Positions 1 through 6,525 of a stretch of 7,269 nucleotides of DNA are shown piece after piece. Position numbers and translations under genes: made by a program. Position 1 is the stretch's first letter. Each line of letters begins with the position of its first letter. Location of the stretch: NCBI GenBank assembly GCA_039188505.1, contig JBCCZC010000292.1, positions 1 through 7,269 of the forward strand, read 5' to 3'. The stretch comes from JBCCZC01 sp039188505 (GTDB lineage: Bacteria > Pseudomonadota > Gammaproteobacteria > Xanthomonadales > SZUA-38). The notes beneath the pieces were generated by a model. That model made no database searches and had not been told where the DNA came from. It saw only the letters and a program-made list of their open reading frames with translations.

Positions 1-2053
1 CGAAGACGACGCCTTCCGGCTGGATCTCTGGGAATACAACGTGGCGGATCGCGAGCTGCGACGTCTCGTGGACTCGACGGCCGTCGTTCCGGAAGAGGGG
101 GAGCTGTCCGAGGAGGAAAAGGCCCGCCGGGAACGCCAGCGGATCGCCGGCCTCACGGGAATCGTGGCCTACGATTGGGCGCCGGACGGCCAGCGCCTGA
201 TGTTCCCGCTCGGCGGCGACCTCTACATCCATGAGCTGGCCACTGGCGACGCCCGGCAGCTGACGCAGACCGACGCGTTCGAGACCGATCCGCAGGTGTC
301 CCCGCTGGGTTCGCACGTGGCCTTCATCCGCGACCAGGACCTGTTTGTTGTGAATGTCGCCAGCGGCGAGGAGCGCGCGCTCACGGCGGACGGCGAGGGC
401 ATACGGAAGAACGGCATGGCCGAGTTCGTCGCCCAGGAGGAGATGGACCGCGACACGGGCTACTGGTGGGCGCCCGACGACGCCCACATCGCCTTTCTTC
501 AGGTCGATGAGTCGCCGGTGCCGATCACCCAGCGCTACGAGATCTACGCCAGCGACGTGCGGGTGATCGACCAGCGCTACCCCTATGCCGGCGCGGACAA
601 CGTGCGTGTCCGTCTCGGCGTCGTCCGCCTTGCCGACGGCGATATCCGCTGGATTGACCTGGGCGAGGAAACTGACATCTATGTGCCGCGCGTGAAGTGG
701 CTACCGGACGGCGAGCGGCTCAGCTTCCAGGTGCAGTCGCGCGACCAGCAGCGCCTCGAGCTTCGCGTGGTCGACATCGCGACCGGGGCGGTGGCGACCT
801 GGCTGACGGAGGAGGCTGATACCTTCGTGAACCTCCACCATGACCTGCGCTTTCTGCAGGAGCAGAATGCGTTCGTCTGGTCGTCGGAACGCAGCGGGTA
901 CCGGCAGCTCGAGCTTCGCGGAGACGGTGGCGGCCTGATCCGGGACCTCACGTCGGGAACGCAGGCCGTCGACACCCTCGAGGGCGTTGATGAGGCCTCG
1001 GGCTATGTCTACTACACTGCCGCCAGCCCGACGCCGCTCGACCGCAACCTGCTCCGCGTCCGGCTTGACGGTGCGGGCGAAGCCGAGCTGCTGACGGATG
1101 CCGGGCGCTTCCACGACATCACCATGAGCAGCGACGCGAGCGTCTTCGTGGCCAGCTCGTCGGCGCCCGATCAGCCGCCCCAGGTTGCCCTGCACGCGGC
1201 GGACGGTGAACGGATCGCGTGGCTCGTCGAGAACGCCCTCGATGGGAACCATCCCTACGCCCCGTACCTGGCCGAGCATCGGCCGACGCGCTTCGGGACG
1301 CTCACGGCCGATGACGGTCAGACGCTGCACTACCGCATGGTGCTCCCCAGCGGCTTCTCGGAGGAGAAACGCTACCCCGTGCTGATCTATGTCTACGGAG
1401 GGCCGCACGTTCAGATGGTGAATCGGGGCTGGGCGCGGCGCGTTTTGTTCGAGCAGTATCTTGCGCAGCAGGGCGTGCTCGTCTTCGCCCTCGACAACCG
1501 CGGCTCCGCCCGCCGGGGGACGACCTTCGAGAATCCGATCTACAAGAACATGGGGCGGGTCGAGGTCGCGGACCAGATGGTCGGCGCGACGTTCCTGCGC
1601 GAACAGGCGTTCGTCGATCCCGATCGAATCGGCGTGTTCGGCTGGAGCTATGGCGGCTACATGACGCTCCACCTGATGTTCCAGCATCCCGACACGTTCG
1701 CAGCCGGCGTCTCGGTGGCTCCGGTGACCGACTGGAAGCTCTACGACACGCACTACACGGAACGCTACATGGGCCATCCCGAGACGGCTGCTGACGCGTA
1801 TCGGGCGGGTGCCGTCTTCCCCTACACGGCGGGCTTCGAGGGTGACCTCATGGTGATTCACGGAATGGCGGACGACAACGTGCTGTTCAGCCACTCCACG
1901 GTGCTCTACGAACACCTCCAGCAGCAGGGCGTCCTCTTCGACACGATGGTCTACCCGGGCGGCAAGCACGGTATCTCGGGTCAGGCCCCGCAGACCCACG
2001 TCTACCGGACCATAGCGAGCTACCTCCTCGAGCGCCTCACGCCGGAGCGCTAG
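1..2053 (+). CDS. S9B family (DPP IV-like) serine peptidase, 5'-truncated by window edge
   Basis: Probable dipeptidyl peptidase IV-type exopeptidase, which in this family removes N-terminal dipeptides, often X-Pro, from peptides. The frame is open from nt 2 with family-like residues (EDDAFRLDLWEYN) before the GTG at 41, so the gene starts upstream and that GTG is internal. 683 residues are visible; family members are about 740 aa, so only the N-terminus, including any signal peptide, is missing. Residues counted from nt 2: a beta-propeller-like region to about 440, containing the paired glutamates E146-E147 in FVAQEEMDRDTGYWW, which in the family hold the substrate amino terminus. An alpha/beta hydrolase domain follows, with oxyanion tyrosine Y465 (YGGPH), nucleophile S549 in GWSYGG, D624 in HGMADDN and H656 in GGKHG. 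The catalytic triad is complete and spaced as in human DPP IV. Family assignment is firm; exact specificity and location (usually periplasmic) are inferred. Confidence 0.95.
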   Translation, partial: EDDAFRLDLWEYNVADRELRRLVDSTAVVPEEGELSEEEKARRERQRIAGLTGIVAYDWAPDGQRLMFPLGGDLYIHELATGDARQLTQTDAFETDPQVSPLGSHVAFIRDQDLFVVNVASGEERALTADGEGIRKNGMAEFVAQEEMDRDTGYWWAPDDAHIAFLQVDESPVPITQRYEIYASDVRVIDQRYPYAGADNVRVRLGVVRLADGDIRWIDLGEETDIYVPRVKWLPDGERLSFQVQSRDQQRLELRVVDIATGAVATWLTEEADTFVNLHHDLRFLQEQNAFVWSSERSGYRQLELRGDGGGLIRDLTSGTQAVDTLEGVDEASGYVYYTAASPTPLDRNLLRVRLDGAGEAELLTDAGRFHDITMSSDASVFVASSSAPDQPPQVALHAADGERIAWLVENALDGNHPYAPYLAEHRPTRFGTLTADDGQTLHYRMVLPSGFSEEKRYPVLIYVYGGPHVQMVNRGWARRVLFEQYLAQQGVLVFALDNRGSARRGTTFENPIYKNMGRVEVADQMVGATFLREQAFVDPDRIGVFGWSYGGYMTLHLMFQHPDTFAAGVSVAPVTDWKLYDTHYTERYMGHPETAADAYRAGAVFPYTAGFEGDLMVIHGMADDNVLFSHSTVLYEHLQQQGVLFDTMVYPGGKHGISGQAPQTHVYRTIASYLLERLTPER

Positions 2054-3276
2054 GCGCGTCGACCGTCGATCTTGCTCTCGAGATCGTCGAGGACGCGGTT
2101 GAGCTTCGCCGCGAGGACGTTGCTGCTGCCTTCCTCGATACCGGTCATGAACGTCCGGTCCGATTGCGCGAGCACGTCGGTGTTCAGGGTGATGTTGTGG
2201 CGGGCAAGGAGCGGCGCAATCCGGTGCTTGCCCGAGCGGAGATCTGCGCGGGTCGCCTGGTAGGCATGCTCGCAGAGACGGTGCCGCGACGAATAGCTGA
2301 AGACGTTGGTGAAGAACATCTCCGTGTCGTCCCGGGCCGGCTCCACGATCATGAGATCGGCGCGCGGATACTGGGCCGAGTACTTCTGGACGCCGACCTG
2401 CATGCGTGACTGGATCATCGCCCGAAAGGTCTGGGACAGGACCGTGGGGAGCCCCCCCTGGGTCAGGCTGTCCTTCGGCGAGAAGTCGTCACGTTTGCCG
2501 TCGTAGGGCACCAGCGGATTGAGGCCGATCAGCAGGTCCACGCCCTCGTTGAGCGCCGCCGAGGCGTGTAGCGTGCGGCGCAGCGCCCCATCGACGAAGA
2601 AATGGCCGTCGATTTCGACCGGTGGATACAGTCCCGGAAGCGCGGCGCTGGCCTGGACCGCCCGCGAGATTGGGACGTGGTCGAGGCCCTCGGTGCCGAA
2701 GCGGATCGCGACGCCGGTATCGATGTCGACGGCCACGATAACCAGGCGCCGTTCGAGCTCCCGGAAATCGTTGGTGCGGCCTGGGACGCTGTAGATGTCC
2801 CGGAGAAAGGCCGCCAGCTCCTCGTTGTCGAAGATACCCGAGGGAATAAGCTCGGCCAGCAATGCCAGCTGGCCGGTCAGCGACAGGTCGAGCGGTCGCT
2901 TCGCAATTTCCATGAGCGCGCGCCAGACCACGCCGGGAATGCGGCTGGCACGCTTGCCGTACTCGCCGAAGGCGAGCTTGAGGAACATCTCGGGCCGGAA
3001 TGGATGCTCCGGCGCTTCGCTGTGGATGAAGATACGCGCCATCTGCTGCGGCGAAAGCTGGTTCGCGAGGCTCGCCGCGATGAACGCGCCGGAGCTCACC
3101 CCCACATAGGCGTCGAGGTCGACGAAGGTGACCCCTTCGAGGGACTCCTCGAGCGCGAGGAGGACGCCGAGTTCGTAGATGCCTCCAAGGGGGCCGCCGC
3201 CGGCCACGGCGAGGCCAATGCGGGAGGGTCGATCCGAACGGGTGCGCGGCTCGACCGCGGGTTGAAGTCGTATCAT
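2050..3276 (-). CDS. Patatin-like phospholipase family protein
   Basis: Predicted Ser-Asp dyad lipid acyl hydrolase of the patatin family, 408 aa from the chosen ATG. The glycine-rich oxyanion motif is AGGGPLGG (residues 25-32), the nucleophile elbow is GVSSG (59-63, catalytic S61), and the catalytic aspartate is D229 in FVDGALRR, the patatin D-G-A/G motif. No signal peptide or membrane helix is apparent, so it is probably cytoplasmic or peripherally membrane bound. Substrate is unknown. The ATG at 3274-3276 is chosen because patatin similarity begins about 20 residues after it and an AGG lies 5 nt upstream. An in-frame GTG at 3334-3336 would add 20 residues with no family look and a poor ribosome site. 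The gene converges with the S9 peptidase, their TAG stops overlapping in CTAG, and diverges from the 3529 gene, so it is probably monocistronic. The arginine sometimes seen after GGG in bacterial patatins is absent. Confidence 0.93.
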   Translation of the reverse strand: MIRLQPAVEPRTRSDRPSRIGLAVAGGGPLGGIYELGVLLALEESLEGVTFVDLDAYVGVSSGAFIAASLANQLSPQQMARIFIHSEAPEHPFRPEMFLKLAFGEYGKRASRIPGVVWRALMEIAKRPLDLSLTGQLALLAELIPSGIFDNEELAAFLRDIYSVPGRTNDFRELERRLVIVAVDIDTGVAIRFGTEGLDHVPISRAVQASAALPGLYPPVEIDGHFFVDGALRRTLHASAALNEGVDLLIGLNPLVPYDGKRDDFSPKDSLTQGGLPTVLSQTFRAMIQSRMQVGVQKYSAQYPRADLMIVEPARDDTEMFFTNVFSYSSRHRLCEHAYQATRADLRSGKHRIAPLLARHNITLNTDVLAQSDRTFMTGIEEGSSNVLAAKLNRVLDDLESKIDGRRA

Positions 3277-3528
3277 AGTCGCCTGTCGTGTCCTGCCGGG
3301 ATGGGCCTCGCCCCTCGAAAACCGAGGGTGAAGCACCCATGCTTACAGTCTGACGCGGATCCCGGCCCGGGGCAGGAAGCCCCGCGAAACGCCCCCTCGG
3401 CGGCGCGGTATGATCCCCATCAGTCGTTTTCTGGCAGGCCGCTGCGACTGCCCGGCTGAGAGTTTACTCGCCACGGTTGCCCGTGCCAACTCGCCGGACC
3501 AAATTGTAAGTTTCTGAAAAATAAGAAA
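3277..3528. other. Divergent intergenic region with short hairpins and an AT-rich patch
   Basis: 252 bp between the patatin ATG and the TTG of the 243-aa gene, presumably carrying promoters for both. Visible structures are: arms CCCTCG/CGAGGG (3312-3317 and 3323-3328); GGGTG/CACCC (3326-3330 and 3334-3338), which shares GGG with the first and excludes it; CGGGGC/GCCCCG (3368-3373 and 3379-3384); and CACGG/CCGTG (3472-3476 and 3481-3485). None is followed by a T-tract, so they are not clear terminators. Bases 3501-3530 are markedly AT-rich in a GC-rich setting. I find no convincing -35/-10 pair on either strand and no RNA gene. Confidence 0.5.
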
Positions 3529-4260
3529 TTGTCCAAGAAGCAACTCAAGTATCAGCTGGATTTCTCGCGCCGGGCGCACGTACGACGGATGGAGAGTGGG
3601 CTGCACGAGCAGGTCGAGCGCCTCGAGGCCTGGCAGAAGCAGCGTCTGCTGGTGACCTACGCCGATCTGTCGGCGGAGCCTCGCTATCGAAGAGCTACTG
3701 CCTTCTTCGTCGACGAACTCTACGCCCCGGCCGATCTGTCCCAGCGAGACCAGGACCTCGAGCGCATGTACCCGTTCATGGTTCGCATGTTGCCGGACAA
3801 GGTGCTGCAGGTCGTGGCCTCGGCGCTGGAGCTTCAGGGGCTGACCCTCGAACTGGACCTCAACGTGGCGCGCGTGCTGCACGAGAAGGACATCGATCCG
3901 GGGCCCATGACCATGGAGGAATACGGGATGGCCTACCGGGCCCTCGACAACCGGGCGGTTCGCGAGCATCAGCTCGAGCTGATCATGACGGTGGGCACCG
4001 GGCTCCAGCGCTACGTCCACAATCCGATGATCTACGCGAGCCTCAAGATGGCGCGGCCGCTGGCCGTGATGACGGGTCTCGAACAGCTACAGCAGTTCCT
4101 CGAGAACGGCTTCACGTCCTTCCGGGACATGGAGGAAGCAGACGATTTCCTGGGAACGATCGCGAGCCGCGAGCACGCGGTTCTCGATGCGCTGATGAAC
4201 GATGAACTGGCGCGGATCGAGCACTGGTTCCGGGACCCGCAGCCCCGCCCGGCTGCCTGA
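3529..4260 (+). CDS. Conserved hypothetical protein, 243 aa, uncharacterised family
   Basis: Function unknown. The protein looks soluble and mainly helical, with no signal peptide, membrane segment, metal-binding cluster or nucleotide-binding motif that I recognise. Distinctive parts are a charged N-terminal helix with ESGLHEQVERLEAWQ (22-36), the block FFVDELYAPADLSQRD (59-74), YPFMVRMLPD (81-90), and a C-terminal LQQFLENGFTSFRDM segment. From memory, similar FF-x-x-E/D-LY-x-P-x-D proteins occur widely in proteobacteria as hypothetical proteins; this was not checked. No ATG fits before residue 21 (3589). The TTG at 3529 is chosen because the 20 codons before that ATG have coding-like GC-rich third positions. 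No Shine-Dalgarno is visible at either site, so the start is uncertain. It stands alone, diverging from the patatin and ending 61 bp before the tRNA. Confidence 0.8.
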   Translation: MSKKQLKYQLDFSRRAHVRRMESGLHEQVERLEAWQKQRLLVTYADLSAEPRYRRATAFFVDELYAPADLSQRDQDLERMYPFMVRMLPDKVLQVVASALELQGLTLELDLNVARVLHEKDIDPGPMTMEEYGMAYRALDNRAVREHQLELIMTVGTGLQRYVHNPMIYASLKMARPLAVMTGLEQLQQFLENGFTSFRDMEEADDFLGTIASREHAVLDALMNDELARIEHWFRDPQPRPAA

Positions 4261-4272
4261 GGACCGCGGGGC

Positions 4273-4301
4273 TTGTTCGCCGCGAAACCTTCTGGTAGTG
4301 T
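4273..4301 (+). promoter_or_regulatory. Predicted sigma70 promoter of tRNA-Val (possibly also thrS)
   Basis: TTGTTC (4273-4278) and TAGTGT (4296-4301) are separated by exactly 17 bp, and TGG before the -10 supplies an extended -10 TG. Transcription would start near 4308, leaving about 14 nt of leader for RNase P to remove before the tRNA at 4322. The stretch after the -10 is GC-rich, which in stable-RNA promoters goes with stringent control. CGCGG/CCGCG arms (4265-4269 and 4280-4284) overlap the -35 but have no T-tract. This is the nearest good promoter upstream of thrS. Confidence 0.5.
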
Positions 4302-4321
4302 TCGCGCTCCTCGCGGACAGC

Positions 4322-4398
4322 GGGCGATTAGCTCAGTTGGTTAGAGCGCCGTCTTGACATGGCGGAGGTCACTAGTTCAAATCTAGTATCGCCCACCA
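4322..4398 (+). tRNA. tRNA-Val, anticodon GAC
   Basis: A complete 77-nt cloverleaf can be drawn by hand. The acceptor stem GGGCGAT (4322-4328) pairs with ATCGCCC (4388-4394). The D arm is GCTC/GAGC (4331-4334 and 4344-4347) with loop AGTTGGTTA. The anticodon stem is CCGTC/GGCGG (4349-4353 and 4361-4365, one G-U) around loop TTGACAT, giving anticodon GAC at 4356-4358, which reads the valine codon GUC and probably GUU by wobble. The variable loop is AGGTC. The T arm is ACTAG/CTAGT (4371-4375 and 4383-4387) with loop TTCAAAT. The discriminator is A4395 and the CCA end (4396-4398) is encoded. A tRNA-Val directly before thrS is a known gammaproteobacterial arrangement. Confidence 0.97.
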
Positions 4399-4459
4399 TC
4401 CCCTTCCGCAGATTCCCTTTCAGCTGGTGTCGGTCCAAACCGACCGATACACTGTGCGC

Positions 4460-4513
4460 ATGCACAAGCCCTCCGCAACACGTCGAACTACGCGGTCTCG
4501 CCGCCAGACCTGA
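4460..4513 (+). CDS. Candidate 17-aa Thr-rich leader peptide of thrS
   Basis: ATG-to-TGA frame of 17 codons encoding MHKPSATRRTTRSRRQT. Four of the 17 codons are threonine (4478 ACA, 4487 ACT, 4490 ACG, 4508 ACC), including an adjacent pair, which is what a threonine-sensing attenuator peptide before threonyl-tRNA synthetase would look like. It is placed between tRNA-Val and a terminator-like element, and its stop codon coincides with the first bases of a possible antiterminator stem. Against it: no Shine-Dalgarno is visible before the ATG, five codons are arginine, and short Arg/Thr-rich frames arise easily in GC-rich DNA. Known attenuated synthetase genes such as E. coli pheST use this logic, but I do not know of a characterised thrS case in gammaproteobacteria. 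Confidence 0.22.
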   Translation: MHKPSATRRTTRSRRQT

Positions 4514-4539
4514 TTGCGCGCCTGCGCTCGTGGAGAGAC

Positions 4540-4563
4540 AAGGGGCGTGATCGCCTTTTTTTT
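4540..4563 (+). terminator. Intrinsic terminator-like hairpin plus eight T, before thrS
   Basis: AAGGGGCG (4540-4547) pairs with CGCCTTTT (4552-4559) around the loop TGAT. The core is four G-C pairs, extended by two G-U and two A-U pairs, and it runs into eight consecutive T (4556-4563). It could end the tRNA-Val transcript or act as an attenuator of thrS. Only 29 nt remain between the last T and the thrS ATG, too little for a downstream promoter, so thrS messenger must read through it. The stem is modest, so termination is probably partial. Confidence 0.5.
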
Positions 4564-4592
4564 CGCCCGAGCCAGCAGAAGAATCACCACCC

Positions 4593-6497
4593 ATGTTTAA
4601 GGTCACGCTTCCCGACGGAAGCCAGCGCGAATTCGACCGGCCGGTCAGCGTTGCCGAGGTTGCCGCGGACATCGGTCCGGGGCTTGCGAAGGCCGCCCTT
4701 GCCGGCCGCGTTGACGGGGAGACCGTCGACACGAGCCACGTCATTGACGATGACGTACAGCTTGCGATCATCACCGCTCGCGACGCGGACGGCCTCGAGA
4801 TCCTTCGGCACTCGACTGCGCACCTCCTCGCGCACGCCGTGAAGCGCCTCTACCCCGCTGCTCAGGTCACGATCGGGCCGGTGATCGACGATGGCTTCTA
4901 CTACGATTTCTCCTACCCGCCGGGCTTCAACCCCGAGGATCTCGAGAAGATCGAGGCGGAGATGACGCGTATTGCCCGGGCGTCGTACGACGTCGAGCGC
5001 GTCGTCATGGACCGCGACGCGGCCGTCGATTTCTTCCGCGACATGGGCGAGGCGTACAAGGCTGAGATCATCTCCGACATTCCATCGGGTGAGACGATCT
5101 CCCTCTACCGCCAGGACGACTTCATCGACCTCTGCCGCGGACCCCACGTGCCCACCACGGGGCACCTCAAGGTCTTCAAGCTGACCAAGCTGGCCGGTGC
5201 GTACTGGCGCGGCGACGCGGGTAACGAGATGCTGCAGCGGGTCTACGGGACCGCGTGGGCGAGCAAGGACGATCTCAAGCAGTACCTGCAGCGTCTGGAG
5301 GAAGCGCAGAAGCGCGACCACCGACGCCTGGGCACGCAGCTCAGCCTCTTCCACATGCAGGAAGAAGCGCCCGGCATGGTCTTCTGGCACGACCACGGCT
5401 GGCGGATCTATCTCGAGGTCGAGCACTACATTCGCGAGAGACTGCGCGGCGACTACCGCGAGATCAGGACGCCGCAGATCGTCGACCGGTCGCTCTGGGA
5501 GAAATCGGGCCACTGGGACAAGTTCCGGGACAACATGTTCACGACGGAGTCGGAGAACCGCGATTACGCCGTTAAGCCCATGAACTGTCCGTGCCACGTC
5601 CAGGTCTACAACAAGCATCTTCACAGCTACCGGGATCTGCCGCTGCGGCTCGCGGAATTCGGCTCATGTCACCGCAACGAGCCCTCGGGGGCGCTGCACG
5701 GCCTGATGCGCGTGCGCAACTTCACGCAGGATGATGCCCACATCTTCTGTACCGAGGAGCAGATTGCGGACGAGGTCGCGAAGTTCCACGACCTCGTGGT
5801 GGACGTCTATCGGGACTTCGGTTTCGAGGCGGTGCTCGTCAAACTGTCGACCCGACCGGAGCAGCGCGTTGGCGACGATGCGACCTGGGATCGGGCCGAG
5901 GCATCGTTGGAACGCGTCCTGCGCGAGAAGGGCGTGGCCTGGGAGCTGCAGCCGGGGGAAGGCGCCTTCTACGGACCCAAGATCGAGTATTCGCTGACGG
6001 ACTCGCTGGGGCGGGTCTGGCAGTGCGGCACGATGCAGCTGGATTTCTCGATGCCCGGGCGCCTCGACGCCAGGTACGTCGACGCGGCGGGGGAGAAGAA
6101 GACGCCGGTCATGCTGCACCGGGCAATCCTTGGATCGCTCGAGCGCTTCATTGGTATCCTCATCGAGGAATACGCGGGCGCGATGCCGACCTGGCTGGCG
6201 CCCGTGCAGGCCGTCGTCATGAACATCACCGACGGCCAGGAAGGGTTCTGCAGGACCGTTGCAGAAAGCCTTTCGGCTCAAGGGTTTCGCGTTGATAGCG
6301 ACTTGAGAAACGAGAAGATCGGTTTTAAAATCCGCGAGCGCACCTTGCAGAAGGTGCCGTACCTGCTGATCGTGGGCGATCGGGAGAAGGACTCCGGGTC
6401 GCTCGCCGTGCGTTTGCGAAACGGGGAAGATCTCGGTGTCATGTCGGTCGAGGCGTTCTCGGAACGGCTCGCAGGCGACGTGAGAAACCGCAGGTAA
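4593..6497 (+). CDS. thrS: Threonyl-tRNA synthetase
   Basis: Charges tRNA-Thr with threonine and edits mischarged Ser-tRNA-Thr in the cytoplasm; essential. At 634 aa it is close to the 642 aa of E. coli ThrRS and full length. Domains in order: TGS (about 1-61), editing domain with HSTAH (H73, H77) and C181/H185 in LCRGPH, class IIb catalytic core, and C-terminal anticodon-binding domain (about 535-634). The zinc ligands that select threonine are C332 (MNCPCH), H383 (DDAHIF) and H509 (MLHR). Class II motif 2 carries R361 (RNEPSGALHG) and motif 3 carries R518 (GSLERF). Every position matches E. coli with an offset of zero to two. The ATG at 4593 is the family start (MFKVTLPDGS) despite a weak ribosome site. 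infC follows after 28 nt. Codons near 571-579 (TTG, AGA, TTT, AAA) are unusually AT-rich, explained by an embedded promoter. Confidence 0.99.
   Translation: MFKVTLPDGSQREFDRPVSVAEVAADIGPGLAKAALAGRVDGETVDTSHVIDDDVQLAIITARDADGLEILRHSTAHLLAHAVKRLYPAAQVTIGPVIDDGFYYDFSYPPGFNPEDLEKIEAEMTRIARASYDVERVVMDRDAAVDFFRDMGEAYKAEIISDIPSGETISLYRQDDFIDLCRGPHVPTTGHLKVFKLTKLAGAYWRGDAGNEMLQRVYGTAWASKDDLKQYLQRLEEAQKRDHRRLGTQLSLFHMQEEAPGMVFWHDHGWRIYLEVEHYIRERLRGDYREIRTPQIVDRSLWEKSGHWDKFRDNMFTTESENRDYAVKPMNCPCHVQVYNKHLHSYRDLPLRLAEFGSCHRNEPSGALHGLMRVRNFTQDDAHIFCTEEQIADEVAKFHDLVVDVYRDFGFEAVLVKLSTRPEQRVGDDATWDRAEASLERVLREKGVAWELQPGEGAFYGPKIEYSLTDSLGRVWQCGTMQLDFSMPGRLDARYVDAAGEKKTPVMLHRAILGSLERFIGILIEEYAGAMPTWLAPVQAVVMNITDGQEGFCRTVAESLSAQGFRVDSDLRNEKIGFKIRERTLQKVPYLLIVGDREKDSGSLAVRLRNGEDLGVMSVEAFSERLAGDVRNRR
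6303..6331 (+). promoter_or_regulatory. Predicted internal sigma70 promoter in thrS for infC-rpmI
   Basis: TTGAGA (6303-6308) and TAAAAT (6326-6331) each match the sigma70 consensus at five of six positions and are spaced exactly 17 bp apart. They lie within thrS codons 571-580, an AT-rich island in otherwise GC-rich coding DNA. Transcription would start near 6338, giving infC a leader of about 190 nt. In E. coli, infC-rpmI-rplT is likewise transcribed from promoters inside thrS, which supports this reading. Confidence 0.6.
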
Positions 6498-6511
6498 GTT
6501 GCTGTAAAAAC

Positions 6512-6517
6512 AGGAGG
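6512..6517 (+). promoter_or_regulatory. Ribosome binding site that fixes the ATC start of infC
   Basis: A perfect AGGAGG, 8 nt before ATC at 6526-6528. An in-frame TAA at 6505-6507 closes the frame just upstream, and no ATG, GTG or TTG occurs in frame until 6658, inside the conserved IF3 N-domain. This places initiation at the ATC. Confidence 0.9.
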
Positions 6518-6525
6518 ATCCACTC

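Larger units (their letters stand above)
4399..4592 (+). promoter_or_regulatory. thrS leader region with competing RNA structures
   Basis: 194 nt between tRNA-Val and the thrS ATG. From the 5' side: CCCCTT right after the tRNA (4400-4405), complementary to AAGGGG at 4540-4545; a perfect hairpin GTCGGT/ACCGAC (4429-4434 and 4439-4444, loop CCAA); a short Thr-containing frame (4460-4513); a possible antiterminator pairing 4511-4523 with 4541-4553 (12 of 13 positions, three wobbles, one G-G mismatch); and a terminator-like element (4540-4563). The thrS ribosome site is weak: AGAAG lies about 11 nt before ATG, behind a U-tract that could bind protein S1. In E. coli, ThrRS represses its own mRNA by binding a tRNA-like leader; I could not recognise that operator here. 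Regulation is inferred. Confidence 0.45.

Noticed and set aside
41..43. GTG at 41 as the true start of the S9 peptidase
   Set aside because: The frame stays open to nt 2 with family-like sequence (FRLDLWEYN), and no ribosome site precedes 41, so the gene is truncated by the window edge.
701..1999. 432-aa open frame on the minus strand opposite the S9 peptidase
   Set aside because: It lies wholly inside a gene with a complete catalytic triad and conserved domains. Its His/Arg/Val-rich composition is typical of antisense shadows in GC-rich codons, and it shows no recognisable motif.
3334..3336. GTG start extending the patatin by 20 residues
   Set aside because: The added residues look non-family, cross hairpins, and have no ribosome site; ATG at 3274-3276 is preferred, though not proven.
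3409..3414. TATGAT as a -10 for the 243-aa gene
   Set aside because: No -35-like hexamer lies at 16-18 bp, and it is 115 bp from the start codon.
2489..3459. Long alternative frames overlapping the patatin (283 aa minus, 285 aa plus)
   Set aside because: The patatin frame carries all expected motifs. The others are Arg/Pro-rich or Gly/Ala-rich shadows without motifs.
3501..3540. TACAAT on the minus strand (3503-3508) as a patatin -10
   Set aside because: It matches five of six bases, but no acceptable -35 stands at 16-18 bp; the nearest TTGGAC is 22 bp away.
4584..5624. 346-aa open frame on the minus strand opposite thrS
   Set aside because: Antisense shadow of a highly conserved synthetase, with Leu/Val/Arg/Asp bias and no ribosome site or family resemblance.
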